NCBI GenBank assembly: GCA_937858715.1
Contig: CALLZY010000260.1
Location: forward strand, 1-64,000
Length of the DNA stretch: 64,000 nucleotides
DNA from: an uncultured Chitinophagaceae bacterium
GTDB taxonomy: Bacteria > Bacteroidota > Bacteroidia > Chitinophagales > Chitinophagaceae
Reading direction: 5' to 3'
The notes below the pieces were generated by a model that saw nothing but the letters and a program-made list of their open reading frames with translations, did no database searches and was not told the origin of the DNA. This document shows positions 9,452-19,000 of this stretch, piece after piece. The number at the start of each line of letters is the position of its first letter. Position 1 is the first letter of the stretch. Made by a program: the position numbers and the translations under genes.

Positions 9452-9910
9452 TTACAGTTTTATCATATTCACAGGATCATCAAAATCCTTTCTTAACGGG
9501 TTCTTTCCTTCCCATCCGTCTGGCAGAATAAGCAGGCGCAGGTCTGGATGATTCAGGAAGTTCACCCCAAACATCTCATACACCTCTCTTTCATGAAATT
9601 CTGCTGTTCTCCAGATATGCGATACTGTTTCTACCTCTGGTTTGTTCCGGTCCAATTTTATCTTCACCACCATATTGTGTCTGTATTTGGTGGAAGAAAA
9701 ATGATACACCATTGTTAAATGCGTTTTCCAGTCCACACAGGTCAGGCAGAAAAGATAATCGAAGAATAAAGCCTCTTCCTGGCGGAGTTGTCCGGCAAAA
9801 GCAAGCCAGTCAGCCACTTCTACATTAATGGTTACCCACTCACCGCCTTCTTGAAAGGTGGCAGCAGGTTGCAGTTCGGTGAGCTTTATTTTCAGTTCTT
9901 CGTTTGTCAT
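9452..9910 (-). CDS. nuoC: NADH-quinone oxidoreductase subunit C
   Basis: This 152-residue, 30-kDa-type subunit packs against NuoD in the Q module. The family signature HEREVYEMFGVNFLNHPDLRLLLPDGW-like region is present around residues 104-132 (FHEREVYEMFGV, then LLILPDGWEGKNPLRKDF). The ATG at 9910 lies 2 bases after the nuoB stop, so the two are translationally coupled. The stop codon is in frame with nuoD. Confidence 0.95.
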   Translation of the reverse strand: MTNEELKIKLTELQPAATFQEGGEWVTINVEVADWLAFAGQLRQEEALFFDYLFCLTCVDWKTHLTMVYHFSSTKYRHNMVVKIKLDRNKPEVETVSHIWRTAEFHEREVYEMFGVNFLNHPDLRLLILPDGWEGKNPLRKDFDDPVNMIKL

Positions 9911-9912
9911 TA

Positions 9913-10446
9913 TTATTTTCCGTTTCTTATCTGTTCTCTGGTTAGTCCGCTCTTAATTTTTTGCTGCAACGTTATCAGGGCATGAAGCAACGCCTCAGGC
10001 CTGGGCGGACAGCCGGCCACATATACATCAACAGGTATTACATGGTCAGCACCTTTGACAACAGAATAGGTATTGTAAAAAAAAGGACCGCCGCTGATTG
10101 CACAGGCGCCCATAGCAATTACATATTTGGGGTCGGCCATCTGGTCGTATAGCCTCTTTAGTACAGGAGCCATTTTATTTACGATAGTACCGGCTATAAT
10201 AATAACATCGGCCTGGCGTGGAGTAGCCCTGGCTACTTCAAAACCAAAACGGGAAAAATCGTATTTGGCACCTGCCACAGCCATATATTCAATGCCACAA
10301 CAGCTGGTGGCAAAAGTGAGCGGCCAGAGAGAGTTAGACCTTGCCCAGTTAATCACATCGTCCAGCTTACTGAGGACAATACCGCCACCGGGCAAATCAT
10401 GCACCTCGCCGGGAAAATTAGTTTTGCTATCCAGTGTTTTACTCAA
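9913..10446 (-). CDS. nuoB: NADH-quinone oxidoreductase subunit B (TTG start)
   Basis: This 177-residue PSST-type subunit carries cluster N2, the last Fe-S centre before quinone. All four ligands are present: the tandem Cys49-Cys50 (TSCCGIEYM), Cys115 (MGACA) and Cys146 (AGCPPRPE). There is no in-frame ATG before the conserved region. A TTG at 10446-10444 is preceded at normal spacing by AAAGG, which supports it as the start. nuoA lies 39 bases upstream. Confidence 0.95.
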   Translation of the reverse strand: MSKTLDSKTNFPGEVHDLPGGGIVLSKLDDVINWARSNSLWPLTFATSCCGIEYMAVAGAKYDFSRFGFEVARATPRQADVIIIAGTIVNKMAPVLKRLYDQMADPKYVIAMGACAISGGPFFYNTYSVVKGADHVIPVDVYVAGCPPRPEALLHALITLQQKIKSGLTREQIRNGK

Positions 10447-10485
10447 CTTAAAAACCTTTAAACCATTAAACTTTTCAACTCTTCT

Positions 10486-10836
10486 TTACATCCACTTCAG
10501 CGCACCTTTCTTATGTGCATACAAAAAGCCGATAAATAATATAAAGAAGAAAATAACAATTTCTACAAGGGCAATCCATCCCATGTGCTTGGCCACAACC
10601 GCCCAGGGATAGAGAAAAACAAGTTCTACGTCAAAAATCAGGAAGATCAAGGCAAACAGGTAGTAACCAACATTTAACTGAATCCAGGTTTTTCCCTTTG
10701 TGGCGATTCCAGATTCATACGGCTCTCCCTTTTGGCTGTTGGTGGAAGCTTTCAGTACAATCTTTGCAAGCATAATTGCAATGACTGAAAAAGCAATTGC
10801 GGATATTATCAGTACTATAAGTGACGCCGGTCCCAT
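10486..10836 (-). CDS. nuoA: NADH-quinone oxidoreductase subunit A (first gene of the operon)
   Basis: This 116-residue protein has three helices. The conserved loop with KGEPYESGI (normally the ND3 loop with Cys; here the surrounding SQKGEPYESGIATKG lacks that Cys, as in many bacteria) and the acidic helix FLIFDVELVFLYPWA identify it. The ATG at 10836 is preferred over the TTG two codons upstream. It opens the nuoABCDHIJKLMN operon. The 260 bases upstream contain the promoter and an 8-bp inverted repeat (10903-10930). Confidence 0.94.
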   Translation of the reverse strand: MGPASLIVLIISAIAFSVIAIMLAKIVLKASTNSQKGEPYESGIATKGKTWIQLNVGYYLFALIFLIFDVELVFLYPWAVVAKHMGWIALVEIVIFFFILFIGFLYAHKKGALKWM

Positions 10837-10902
10837 TCGCAACGGATTTGCACGAAAATAGGAACAAAGTGTAAACTTCGAACATGATAAGTATCAATTG
10901 TC

Positions 10903-10930
10903 AGGATTTTGTAAGTAACGTTAAAATCCT
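10903..10930. promoter_or_regulatory. Inverted repeat upstream of nuoA
   Basis: A perfect 8-bp inverted repeat (AGGATTTT / AAAATCCT) with a 12-base spacer lies 67 bases upstream of the nuoA ATG, in the region between the nuo operon and the opposite-strand gene at 11096. It has no adjoining T-run, so an operator is more likely than a terminator. No regulator can be named. Confidence 0.3.
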
Positions 10931-11095
10931 TAAGGGATAGTGCTGTCTATATTAAGTCATGCTGTTGGTAACGGTAATACCTGTTTCTTGAGACCATGCG
11001 GCCATTTTGTGTAACAGATCAATTCGCTGAGAAAACGTTATATTAAGTTCTTATATATCTTTACGCATCAGGATTATACGTTATAAAAAAAACCG

Positions 11096-11665
11096 ATGAA
11101 TAAAACAATATTTCTTTTTGCTTTTGCTGCTTTTTATACCAACGCATCCATTTCACAACCTCAGATAGAGATAAGTTCTGAAAGAGAATTTGGCATTTTC
11201 TTTCAGCAAGAAGTACTAAAAAGCAGGGATACAATTGAGAAAACTGTTAAACGATATGATGTGCTTTATGTCCGCTTTAAGATAACCGAAGATGGAGTTC
11301 CCGATAGTATCCTTTTTTCGGTAAAACAGCCTGCCGTATTAATTGAAGTAATTAAAAGTGCCCTAAGTATGATAAAACTAAACACGAAGGGAATTGAAAA
11401 GAATACTTCTTATTATGTATTGCCTGTTAATTACGACTTTACTCCGGATATTAAACCTGGTGAAGATGCCCTGACATCTTTATTCGCAAGAGCAGAAAAG
11501 ATTGATGAAAGTAACTGGCAGTCTTATTTGAATTTTGATAATAACGGTTTGTTTAAAGCAGATGAAAGTGCAAAAGGGCTTTGGGGAATAAAATGTGTTT
11601 TATTGCCACCGGTGAAAGTAACAAGGCATAATACATTCTCCAACTCCACGCAGACATTTCAATAG
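11096..11665 (+). CDS. Hypothetical secreted protein
   Basis: This 189-residue protein has a likely signal peptide (MNKTIFLFAFAAFYTNASIS, cleavage near Ser-Gln). The mature part has alternating strands (YDVLYVRFKITEDGVPDSILF), loosely like the small beta-rich domain of TonB C-terminal proteins, but no motif is firm enough to assign. It stands alone between the nuo operon and the flavoprotein at 11698, with 31 bases to the latter's stop codon. Its base composition is more AT-rich than the neighbouring genes. Function unknown. Confidence 0.65.
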   Translation: MNKTIFLFAFAAFYTNASISQPQIEISSEREFGIFFQQEVLKSRDTIEKTVKRYDVLYVRFKITEDGVPDSILFSVKQPAVLIEVIKSALSMIKLNTKGIEKNTSYYVLPVNYDFTPDIKPGEDALTSLFARAEKIDESNWQSYLNFDNNGLFKADESAKGLWGIKCVLLPPVKVTRHNTFSNSTQTFQ

Positions 11666-11697
11666 CTGGATAATCGTATTTTCTTTAAGGTGGATAC

Positions 11698-12423
11698 TCA
11701 CCCGTACAACTCCTGGTGTATATCCTTTTTATCGTAACCCAAATCCAGGATATGCTTTTTAGCCTCATCAATCATATGGCGCCAGCCGCAGAGGAAGAAG
11801 GCGGCTTCCTGCCGGTTCTTGCATAAGTCCATATAAATGGGGTGCACATAGCCATAATGCCCCATCCAGTGCTCACGGCTAAGGGTGGGGTGATAGTGAA
11901 AACCTGGCAGCGACAGCTCCAGTTCTTTAAGCTCTTCGTAATAGAGCAGGTCATTCTGCCGGCGGCAGCCATAAATAAGGTGTATGTTCTTGTGCGGGAT
12001 ATTATTGGCCTTTATATGCTGAACCATACTGCGGAAGGGGGCAATGCCTGTACCTGTGCACACCAGGAAAAGGTCTTTGTCTAATTTCTCAGGCAGGTTA
12101 AATACTCCCTGCGGGCCACGAAGGGTCAGCTCACTGCCAACAGTGATATTCTTAAAATCGAAAAGATAGCCGGTGCCAAGTCCACCCTGCGCCAGCACAA
12201 TCAGCAGCTCAAATACATTGCTGCCGTCTGGCCAGGAGGCAATGGAATAGCTGCGCCATCTTTTGTTGGATTTTTCGTGTATGGGCAGATCAAGCGTTAC
12301 AAACTGACCAGGAGCAAATTCAAACGATTCCAATTCGGGTACCTGTATCCAGAAGCGGCGGGTATCATGGGTGTGGTCTTCAGTTTTTATCACAATTCCT
12401 TTTCGCCAGGGTAATAGAGCCAT
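11698..12423 (-). CDS. Ferredoxin-NADP(+) reductase family flavoprotein
   Basis: This 241-residue oxidoreductase has the FNR-like fold. The N-terminal FAD domain carries RWRSYSIAS (the RxYS flavin motif, about residue 55), and the NAD(P)-binding half has CTGTGIAPFRS (about 122) and ends with an FLCGW segment. It has no Fe-S domain and is the size of bacterial FNR (Fpr), which moves electrons between NADPH and ferredoxin or flavodoxin. It is transcribed away from mfd; a TACCTTTA box (12437-12444, reverse strand) is a plausible -7 element. In this window it could link NADPH to the ferredoxin pool filled by PFOR. The exact electron partner cannot be read from sequence. Confidence 0.85.
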   Translation of the reverse strand: MALLPWRKGIVIKTEDHTHDTRRFWIQVPELESFEFAPGQFVTLDLPIHEKSNKRWRSYSIASWPDGSNVFELLIVLAQGGLGTGYLFDFKNITVGSELTLRGPQGVFNLPEKLDKDLFLVCTGTGIAPFRSMVQHIKANNIPHKNIHLIYGCRRQNDLLYYEELKELELSLPGFHYHPTLSREHWMGHYGYVHPIYMDLCKNRQEAAFFLCGWRHMIDEAKKHILDLGYDKKDIHQELYG

Positions 12424-12510
12424 ACATTTATTTTGATAAAGGTATAACCACCAGAAGGCATATTTGTTCTGAAAACAGGAAAATGTCCTTTATCCTTACT
12501 GGTGTTGAGT

Positions 12511-12518
12511 TATCTTTG
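12511..12518 (+). promoter_or_regulatory. Candidate -7 box of the mfd promoter
   Basis: TATCTTTG matches the Bacteroidota -7 consensus TAnnTTTG exactly and lies 9 bases before the ATG at 12528. A good -33 TTG is not obvious. If it is real, it excludes the longer mfd frame that would start at 12483 and gives an almost leaderless message. Confidence 0.4.
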
Positions 12519-12527
12519 CACCCGCCC

Positions 12528-15500
12528 ATGAGTGTTAAGGATTTGCTGCAACGGTATCAAAACACCCCCCGCCTTTTTCAACTGGCGGACAGGCTGAGTT
12601 TTGCCTCACCCCAAAAAATTTATCTTGAGAATTTAAGAGGAAGCGCTTCACAATTTGTGGTGGCAGCGGCATTTACACACCCTTCTTTGTCGCAGCAAAA
12701 CCATCTGATAATATTAAATGATGGCGAAGAAGCTGCATACTTTCATAATACATTAGAAAACCTGACCGAGGCCTTAGACATTTTTTATTTCCCATCTTCT
12801 TTCAAAAACAGGAAGAACTACCAGCTACTCAACTCGTCACATGTAATGTTGCGTACAGAAGCCCTGACCAAACTGGCTGCTGGCGGAAATAAGAAAGTGA
12901 TAGTGACTTACCCGGAGGCTCTGTTTGAAAAAGTGGTTTTGCCTGGCACTCTTTCATCCAATATTATTCACATAAAAAGTGGTGATACGCTGAATACGGA
13001 GCAACTGCTGCTGCGGCTGGCTGATTATGGCTTTGAACGCACCGACTTTGTATATGAACCGGGGCAGTTTGCTATCCGCGGCGGCATTCTTGACATCTAT
13101 TCATTCGGCAACGAAAAACCATACCGGGTGGAATTGTTTGGCAATGAGGTTGACTCCATCCGCATTGTGGACCCGGAAACTCAACTGAGTGAAAGAAAAC
13201 TGCTGCAGGTAACCATTATTCCAAATGTAGATACACAATTTGCCAGCGAAGAAAGAATATCTCTTTTTGAATTTCTGCCGGAAAATACTGTAGTGTGGAT
13301 TCAGGATTATGAGCTGTGCAAAGAACACCTGGCAGACAGCACCGACGACTTGTATGCATTTTTACGTTTGCAAGCTGAGTTGAAGGAGCAAGCTGCAAGG
13401 AATCAAGCGGTAACAAGAAACAAAAAACAAGCAACAAGTAACCAGTCCGACGAACCCGATGAAAAACTGCTGAAAAAGGATGTGAAAGAAGACGACTTTA
13501 TCAGTCCTGATGAGTTTGAAGACAAAATATCGCAAAAACATGTGGTGGGTTTTGGCCACACAGATTCATTTCCTGCTCAATGGTCACCATTCACTATTCA
13601 CCATACTACCAAAGAACAACCGGCCTTTAACCGCCAGTTCGATTTGCTGATAAGAGATTTGAAAAGCTGGGAAGCAAAAAAATTTCAATTATACATTTTC
13701 GCAGAAAATCCCCGCCAGTTAGAGCGGCTGCAAAGCATATTTGACGATTTAAAAGCGGAAATCGTATTCAATCCTGTTTCCACTTCCATACACGAAGGTT
13801 TTATTGATGAAGACCAGCAACTTGTCTGCTATACCGACCACCAGGTGTTTCAGCGTTATCACAAGTATAAGGTAAAACAGGCCTACAATAAGAACAAGGC
13901 ATTAACGCTTCGTACCCTTCGGGAACTACAGCCCGGCGATTATGTCACCCACATTGACCACGGCGTGGGTGTCTTCAGCGGGTTACAGAAATTAGAAGTA
14001 AACGGTAAACTGCAGGAAGCTGTAAGGCTGATTTATAAAGACACCGATATTCTGTATGTAAACATCAACAGCCTGCACAAGATTGCCAAGTACACCGGCA
14101 AGGATGGCAGTGTGCCCAAGATAAACAAGCTGGGCAGCGATGTATGGAATAAACTGAAAGAAAAAACCAAGACAAAAGTCAAGGAAATTGCTTTTGACCT
14201 GATAAAGCTTTACGCCAAACGAAAAGCGCAACAGGGTTTTGCCCACACACCGGATAATTACATGCAGACAGAACTGGAGGCTTCATTTATTTATGAAGAC
14301 ACCCCCGACCAGGGCAAAGCCACAGCCGATGTGAAGAAAGATATGGAGTCACCATCACCAATGGACCGGCTGGTGTGCGGCGATGTGGGTTTTGGCAAAA
14401 CAGAAGTTGCCATCCGGGCAGCATTTAAAACCAATGTGGATGGCAAGCAGGCTGCGATACTGGTGCCCACCACCATCCTGGCCTTTCAGCATTACAAAAC
14501 ATTTAAAGACCGGCTGAAAGATTTTCCGGTAACAGTGGATTATATCAACCGCTTCAAATCAGCCAAAGAAAAAAAAGAAACCCTGAAGAAATTAGAAGAA
14601 GGAAAGATTGACATCATCGTGGGCACACACGGGTTGCTGGGCAAGGAAGTGAAGTTTAAAGACCTCGGCCTGCTGGTGGTGGATGAAGAGCAGAAATTTG
14701 GTGTGGCACACAAAGAAAAAATTAAAACACTTCGCACTACGATAGATTGCTTGACGCTGACCGCCACCCCTATCCCTAGAACCTTACAGTTTTCGCTCAT
14801 GGGAGCAAGGGATTTAAGCATCATGAACACACCGCCGCCCAATCGCCAGCCGATTCAAACGGAAGTGCAGGTGTATAACGAAGATTTTATCCGTGATGCG
14901 ATATACTATGAAACAGAAAGGGGCGGCCAGGTATTCTTTATTTACAACCGCATTGCGGGCCTTGCCGAGATGGCTGCCATCATCCAGGCATTATGTCCCG
15001 ACTTAAGCATTGGCTATGCCCACGGACAAATGGAAGGGCATGAACTGGAAGAAAGGATTCTCGATTTTATTGATAAGAGATATGATGTGCTGGTATGCAC
15101 CAACATCGTTGAAAGTGGTGTGGACATACCGAACGTAAACACTATCATCGTTAACAATGCACACCAGTTTGGGTTGAGCGACCTGCACCAGTTGCGGGGC
15201 AGGGTAGGCCGAAGCAATAAAAAAGCATTCTGTTATCTGCTTGCACCACCAATGAGTACCTTACCCAACGATTCAAGAAAACGACTACAAACACTGGAAC
15301 AGCACAGCGATCTGGGCAGCGGTTTCCAGATTGCAATGAGAGATTTGGACATCAGGGGCGCAGGAAATTTGCTGGGTGGTGAACAAAGCGGCTTCATGGC
15401 TGAGATTGGTTTTGAAATGTACCAGAAAATCCTTGATGAGGCCATCCGTGAACTTAAACGAACTGATTTTAAAGAACTATTTAAAGAAGAAATTGCAAAA

Positions 15501-15992
15501 CAGGATGATTTCGTAAGCGATTGTACTATTGATACCGACCTTGAAATCCTGATACCGGATGACTATGTGGAAAGTATCACCGAAAGGTTGTCATTATACC
15601 AGCGGCTAGATAATTGTGAAACCGAAGAAGAACTGGCCGACATGAAGCAGGAACTGGCCGATAGGTTTGGCCCTATTCCGCAGCAGGTGGAAGATTTGTT
15701 TATCACTGTTCGCTGCCGCAAACTGGCGGTTGACCTGGGCTTTGAAAAAATGAGCCTGAAGGATGATACCTTGCGTTGTTTCTTTATCAACAGGCCCGAT
15801 TCACCTTATTTTGAATCAGACACTTTCCAGCGTATTATCCAATACTTGCAAACCGGAACCAATAAGGCAAGGCTAAAGCAAACAGGCCGTCTTTTCATGC
15901 TGATTGGCAATGATATGAAGAGTATGGAAGCCATGCACCTGTTTCTCAAAGGGATGCACCGGTATTGTGTGCCGGAACTGCTGAAAGGCTGA
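12528..15992 (+). CDS. mfd: Transcription-repair coupling factor Mfd
   Basis: This 1,154-residue ATPase removes stalled RNA polymerase from DNA lesions and recruits UvrA. Domains in order: UvrB-like N-terminal domains (to about residue 330), a charged linker, the RNA-polymerase interaction domain ([15 protein letters not shown], about 470), the RecG-like helicase motor with Walker [10 protein letters not shown] (about 617) and DEEQ box [10 protein letters not shown] (about 718), motif GRVGRSNK (about 900), and a C-terminal TRCF domain. The frame is open from 12483, but [11 protein letters not shown] at 12528 is the better start because a -7 box lies in the extra segment and MSV begins the family-like helix. 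The length is normal and all motor motifs are present. Confidence 0.96.
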   Translation: MSVKDLLQRYQNTPRLFQLADRLSFASPQKIYLENLRGSASQFVVAAAFTHPSLSQQNHLIILNDGEEAAYFHNTLENLTEALDIFYFPSSFKNRKNYQLLNSSHVMLRTEALTKLAAGGNKKVIVTYPEALFEKVVLPGTLSSNIIHIKSGDTLNTEQLLLRLADYGFERTDFVYEPGQFAIRGGILDIYSFGNEKPYRVELFGNEVDSIRIVDPETQLSERKLLQVTIIPNVDTQFASEERISLFEFLPENTVVWIQDYELCKEHLADSTDDLYAFLRLQAELKEQAARNQAVTRNKKQATSNQSDEPDEKLLKKDVKEDDFISPDEFEDKISQKHVVGFGHTDSFPAQWSPFTIHHTTKEQPAFNRQFDLLIRDLKSWEAKKFQLYIFAENPRQLERLQSIFDDLKAEIVFNPVSTSIHEGFIDEDQQLVCYTDHQVFQRYHKYKVKQAYNKNKALTLRTLRELQPGDYVTHIDHGVGVFSGLQKLEVNGKLQEAVRLIYKDTDILYVNINSLHKIAKYTGKDGSVPKINKLGSDVWNKLKEKTKTKVKEIAFDLIKLYAKRKAQQGFAHTPDNYMQTELEASFIYEDTPDQGKATADVKKDMESPSPMDRLVCGDVGFGKTEVAIRAAFKTNVDGKQAAILVPTTILAFQHYKTFKDRLKDFPVTVDYINRFKSAKEKKETLKKLEEGKIDIIVGTHGLLGKEVKFKDLGLLVVDEEQKFGVAHKEKIKTLRTTIDCLTLTATPIPRTLQFSLMGARDLSIMNTPPPNRQPIQTEVQVYNEDFIRDAIYYETERGGQVFFIYNRIAGLAEMAAIIQALCPDLSIGYAHGQMEGHELEERILDFIDKRYDVLVCTNIVESGVDIPNVNTIIVNNAHQFGLSDLHQLRGRVGRSNKKAFCYLLAPPMSTLPNDSRKRLQTLEQHSDLGSGFQIAMRDLDIRGAGNLLGGEQSGFMAEIGFEMYQKILDEAIRELKRTDFKELFKEEIAKQDDFVSDCTIDTDLEILIPDDYVESITERLSLYQRLDNCETEEELADMKQELADRFGPIPQQVEDLFITVRCRKLAVDLGFEKMSLKDDTLRCFFINRPDSPYFESDTFQRIIQYLQTGTNKARLKQTGRLFMLIGNDMKSMEAMHLFLKGMHRYCVPELLKG

Positions 15993-16067
15993 GGCAACCT
16001 TTGTCTTGCCGCAACCGGTAATATTCTCGGGTATTTGTTTTAATTTTAATTCTTGTTAATACATAGC

Positions 16068-19000
16068 ATGAGATTAAATCCAATTCCATTGATTGCAGCC
16101 TTGCTGCTGGTTGTTTCTGTTGATTCATTGCATGGTCAGCAACAATATTCTATACAGCTAAAGAGCGGCACTATAGTTCCTCCCAAAAATATTACTGCAG
16201 AACAAATGGAAAGGCTGAACCAGTCTGCTTCAAGAATTGCGGGTAAAACCTCTGTGATTATTCAGTTTGAGCAGTTACTGACGGACGCTGAAAAAAATGA
16301 GCTTAAAAATGCGGGAATTGAACTGCACGACTACATTCCTTCTTTTGCATACACCGCCAGCATATACGGCAGCATTAATATTGGCACACTGAACAAGTAT
16401 AAAGCAAGGTCAGTATTTGAATTATCCCCCGCTCAAAAAATGGATGCAGAACTGGCTGCCGGTATTTTTCCGGCAAGAGCGGTTAAGGTTTACGGGATGG
16501 TGGATGTCTGGATCAGCTGGCCCCGTTCATTTGACCAGTCAATAGTCGTTAATGAACTCCGGTCAAGAAACATAGAGATCACCTCCTCTGTTTACAGTGC
16601 TTACAGAATTTTGTCAGTAAGAGTACCACAGCAACAAATTACAGAACTGGCCGCATTGCCTTTTGTTGAGTTTGTACAGGCTGCACCCGGTGAACCACAA
16701 CTGCTTAATAACAACAGCAGGGCCAACTCAAGGGCTAATGTACTAACTGCAAGTTCTGGTATTGGAAGGAATATAAAAGGTGAGGGAGTAACAATTGGTA
16801 TCGGTGATGACGCAGATCCGCAACATGTGGATATCACGGGAAGGAAAATCAACCACACACATGGCTTTTATGATTATCATGGCACCCATGTAACAGGCAT
16901 AGCTGCTGGTGGTGGCATCTGGAATGAACTTTATACCGGCCATGCACCAAAAGTCAGGGTGGTGAGCCAGATTATGCAGGGAATTATCAACAACTCTCCT
17001 TCCTATGTTTCCGATTATGGTATGGTGGTGACCAATAACTCCTGGGGGTTAATTGCAGAGTGTGGTTATATGGGCCAATATGACTTTTATTCTGCCATTG
17101 CCGACCAGCAGGCTATTGCTTTGCCCAACCTGCAGCATGTGTTTGCAGCCGGCAACAGCGGCGGAACTACCTGTAGTCCGTATCCGGCTTCTTATAAAAC
17201 TGTGCTGAATGCTTTTCAATCATCAAAGAATGTGATTACAGTTGGTAATATGTTTGTTAACGGAAACATAGCTCCGGGCTCAAGCAGGGGACCTGTTCAT
17301 GATGGAAGGATAAAACCGGAAATCGTTTCGCAGGGAAGAGATGTTTGGTCCTCTGCAAATTTTGTTGATTATTGGGCCAATAGTGGCACCAGCATGGCTG
17401 CACCTTCTGTATCAGGAGGGCTTGCCTTATTATATCAACGTTACAGGCAACTCAATGCATCTGCCAATCCGCTGAATGGTTTGATGAAAGCTATTGTATG
17501 TAATTCCGCAAACGACTATGGCAATCCTGGTCCTGATTTTACTTATGGGTTTGGCGTACTGAACCTTTTGCGTTCTGTTGAAACAATTGAAAACAACAGG
17601 TACTTTATTGATAATATTACAACGGGTGCTGTTAAAACTCATAACATAGTTGTTCCCGCAAACACGGCTGCACTAAAAGTGATGCTTTATTGGAACGATC
17701 CTGCTGCTTCTGCAGTTGTGTCAAAAGCCTTAGTCAATGATCTTGACCTTACAGTAACTACCTCCACTCCTGCCGCTACCTACCAGCCACTGATACTGGA
17801 TCCGTCACCGACCAACGTTACGGCCAATGCCGTGCCCGGTGTGGACACACTGAATAATATCGAACAGATAACTATCAGCAATCCGGCTGCAGGCACTTAC
17901 ACGGTAAATGTAAATGGAACAGCAGTGCCGGTAAGTTCTCCGCAACAGTATTTCGTTGCATACGATATAGTGCCTGTGTCCACAACACTGACACAACCTG
18001 CAGGTGGCGAAAAATTGCTGCCCGGGGAAAATGTATTACTGATGTGGGATTCTTATGGGGGAAATGCTGAAACATTTACAGCTGAATACTCCCTGGATAA
18101 TGGTGGAAGCTGGGTAACCATCAGTAACAGTATTTCATCATCTCTAAGACAATATACCTGGACAGTACCTTCAGCGGCCACAAACCAGGCACTCATCCGC
18201 CTGACAAAAAACAACACAGCACAGGTTAGCATTTCTGCTGTCTTCACCATCATCGGGGCACCGGCTTTGCAACTGGCTCCTGAGGCAGAACAATGTGAAG
18301 GGTATATCAAACTAAACTGGACAGCATCACCCAATGCCACACAATACGAAGTAATGAAACTGCAGGGTGATGAAATGCAGTCGGTAGCTATTTTGCCAAA
18401 CACGACCTTTAGTTATACATTCAGTGGTCTTTCAAAAGATTCAGTGTATTGGGTTACCACAAGGGCTATTTACAACGGCAACCCGGGAAGAAGAGATAGT
18501 GCTGTCTATCGTCAGCCGAATACCGGTTCCTGTTCAGGCAGTATTTCAGATAACGATATTGCTATGACTGCCGTACTTTCTCCGGCATCATCCGGGCGGT
18601 TGCTTACATCCACCGCTTTGTCAAATGCAGTTCCGCTGACAGTAAGGATAAAGAACCTTGATGACAACACCTCAAACGCAACACTCACTTTCAGTTATTC
18701 CATTAATGGCGGCACGCCGGTAACTGATGCAGCAGTAACTCCAGCAATCAATGCGGGAGCAACGTATGACTATACATTTGCCGCTCCAATAGACTTATCA
18801 GCTGCAGGTACATATAATATTCATTTTGAAGTGGCCCGAACCGGCGGCGACCCTGTGGCATACAACGATACCTTGTGGGTGCAGGTTAAGCAACTCAATA
18901 ATCCGGCAGTTACATTGCCGTTTACTGATGATATCGAAGCAACGGCAAATCAATTAGTACTGGTGAGGCAGATGGGATTGCAGGGAGCAGACCGTTATGA

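Noticed and set aside
12483..12527. Extended Mfd N-terminus
   Set aside because: The extra 15 codons contain the -7 promoter box, and the next ATG begins a family-like sequence.
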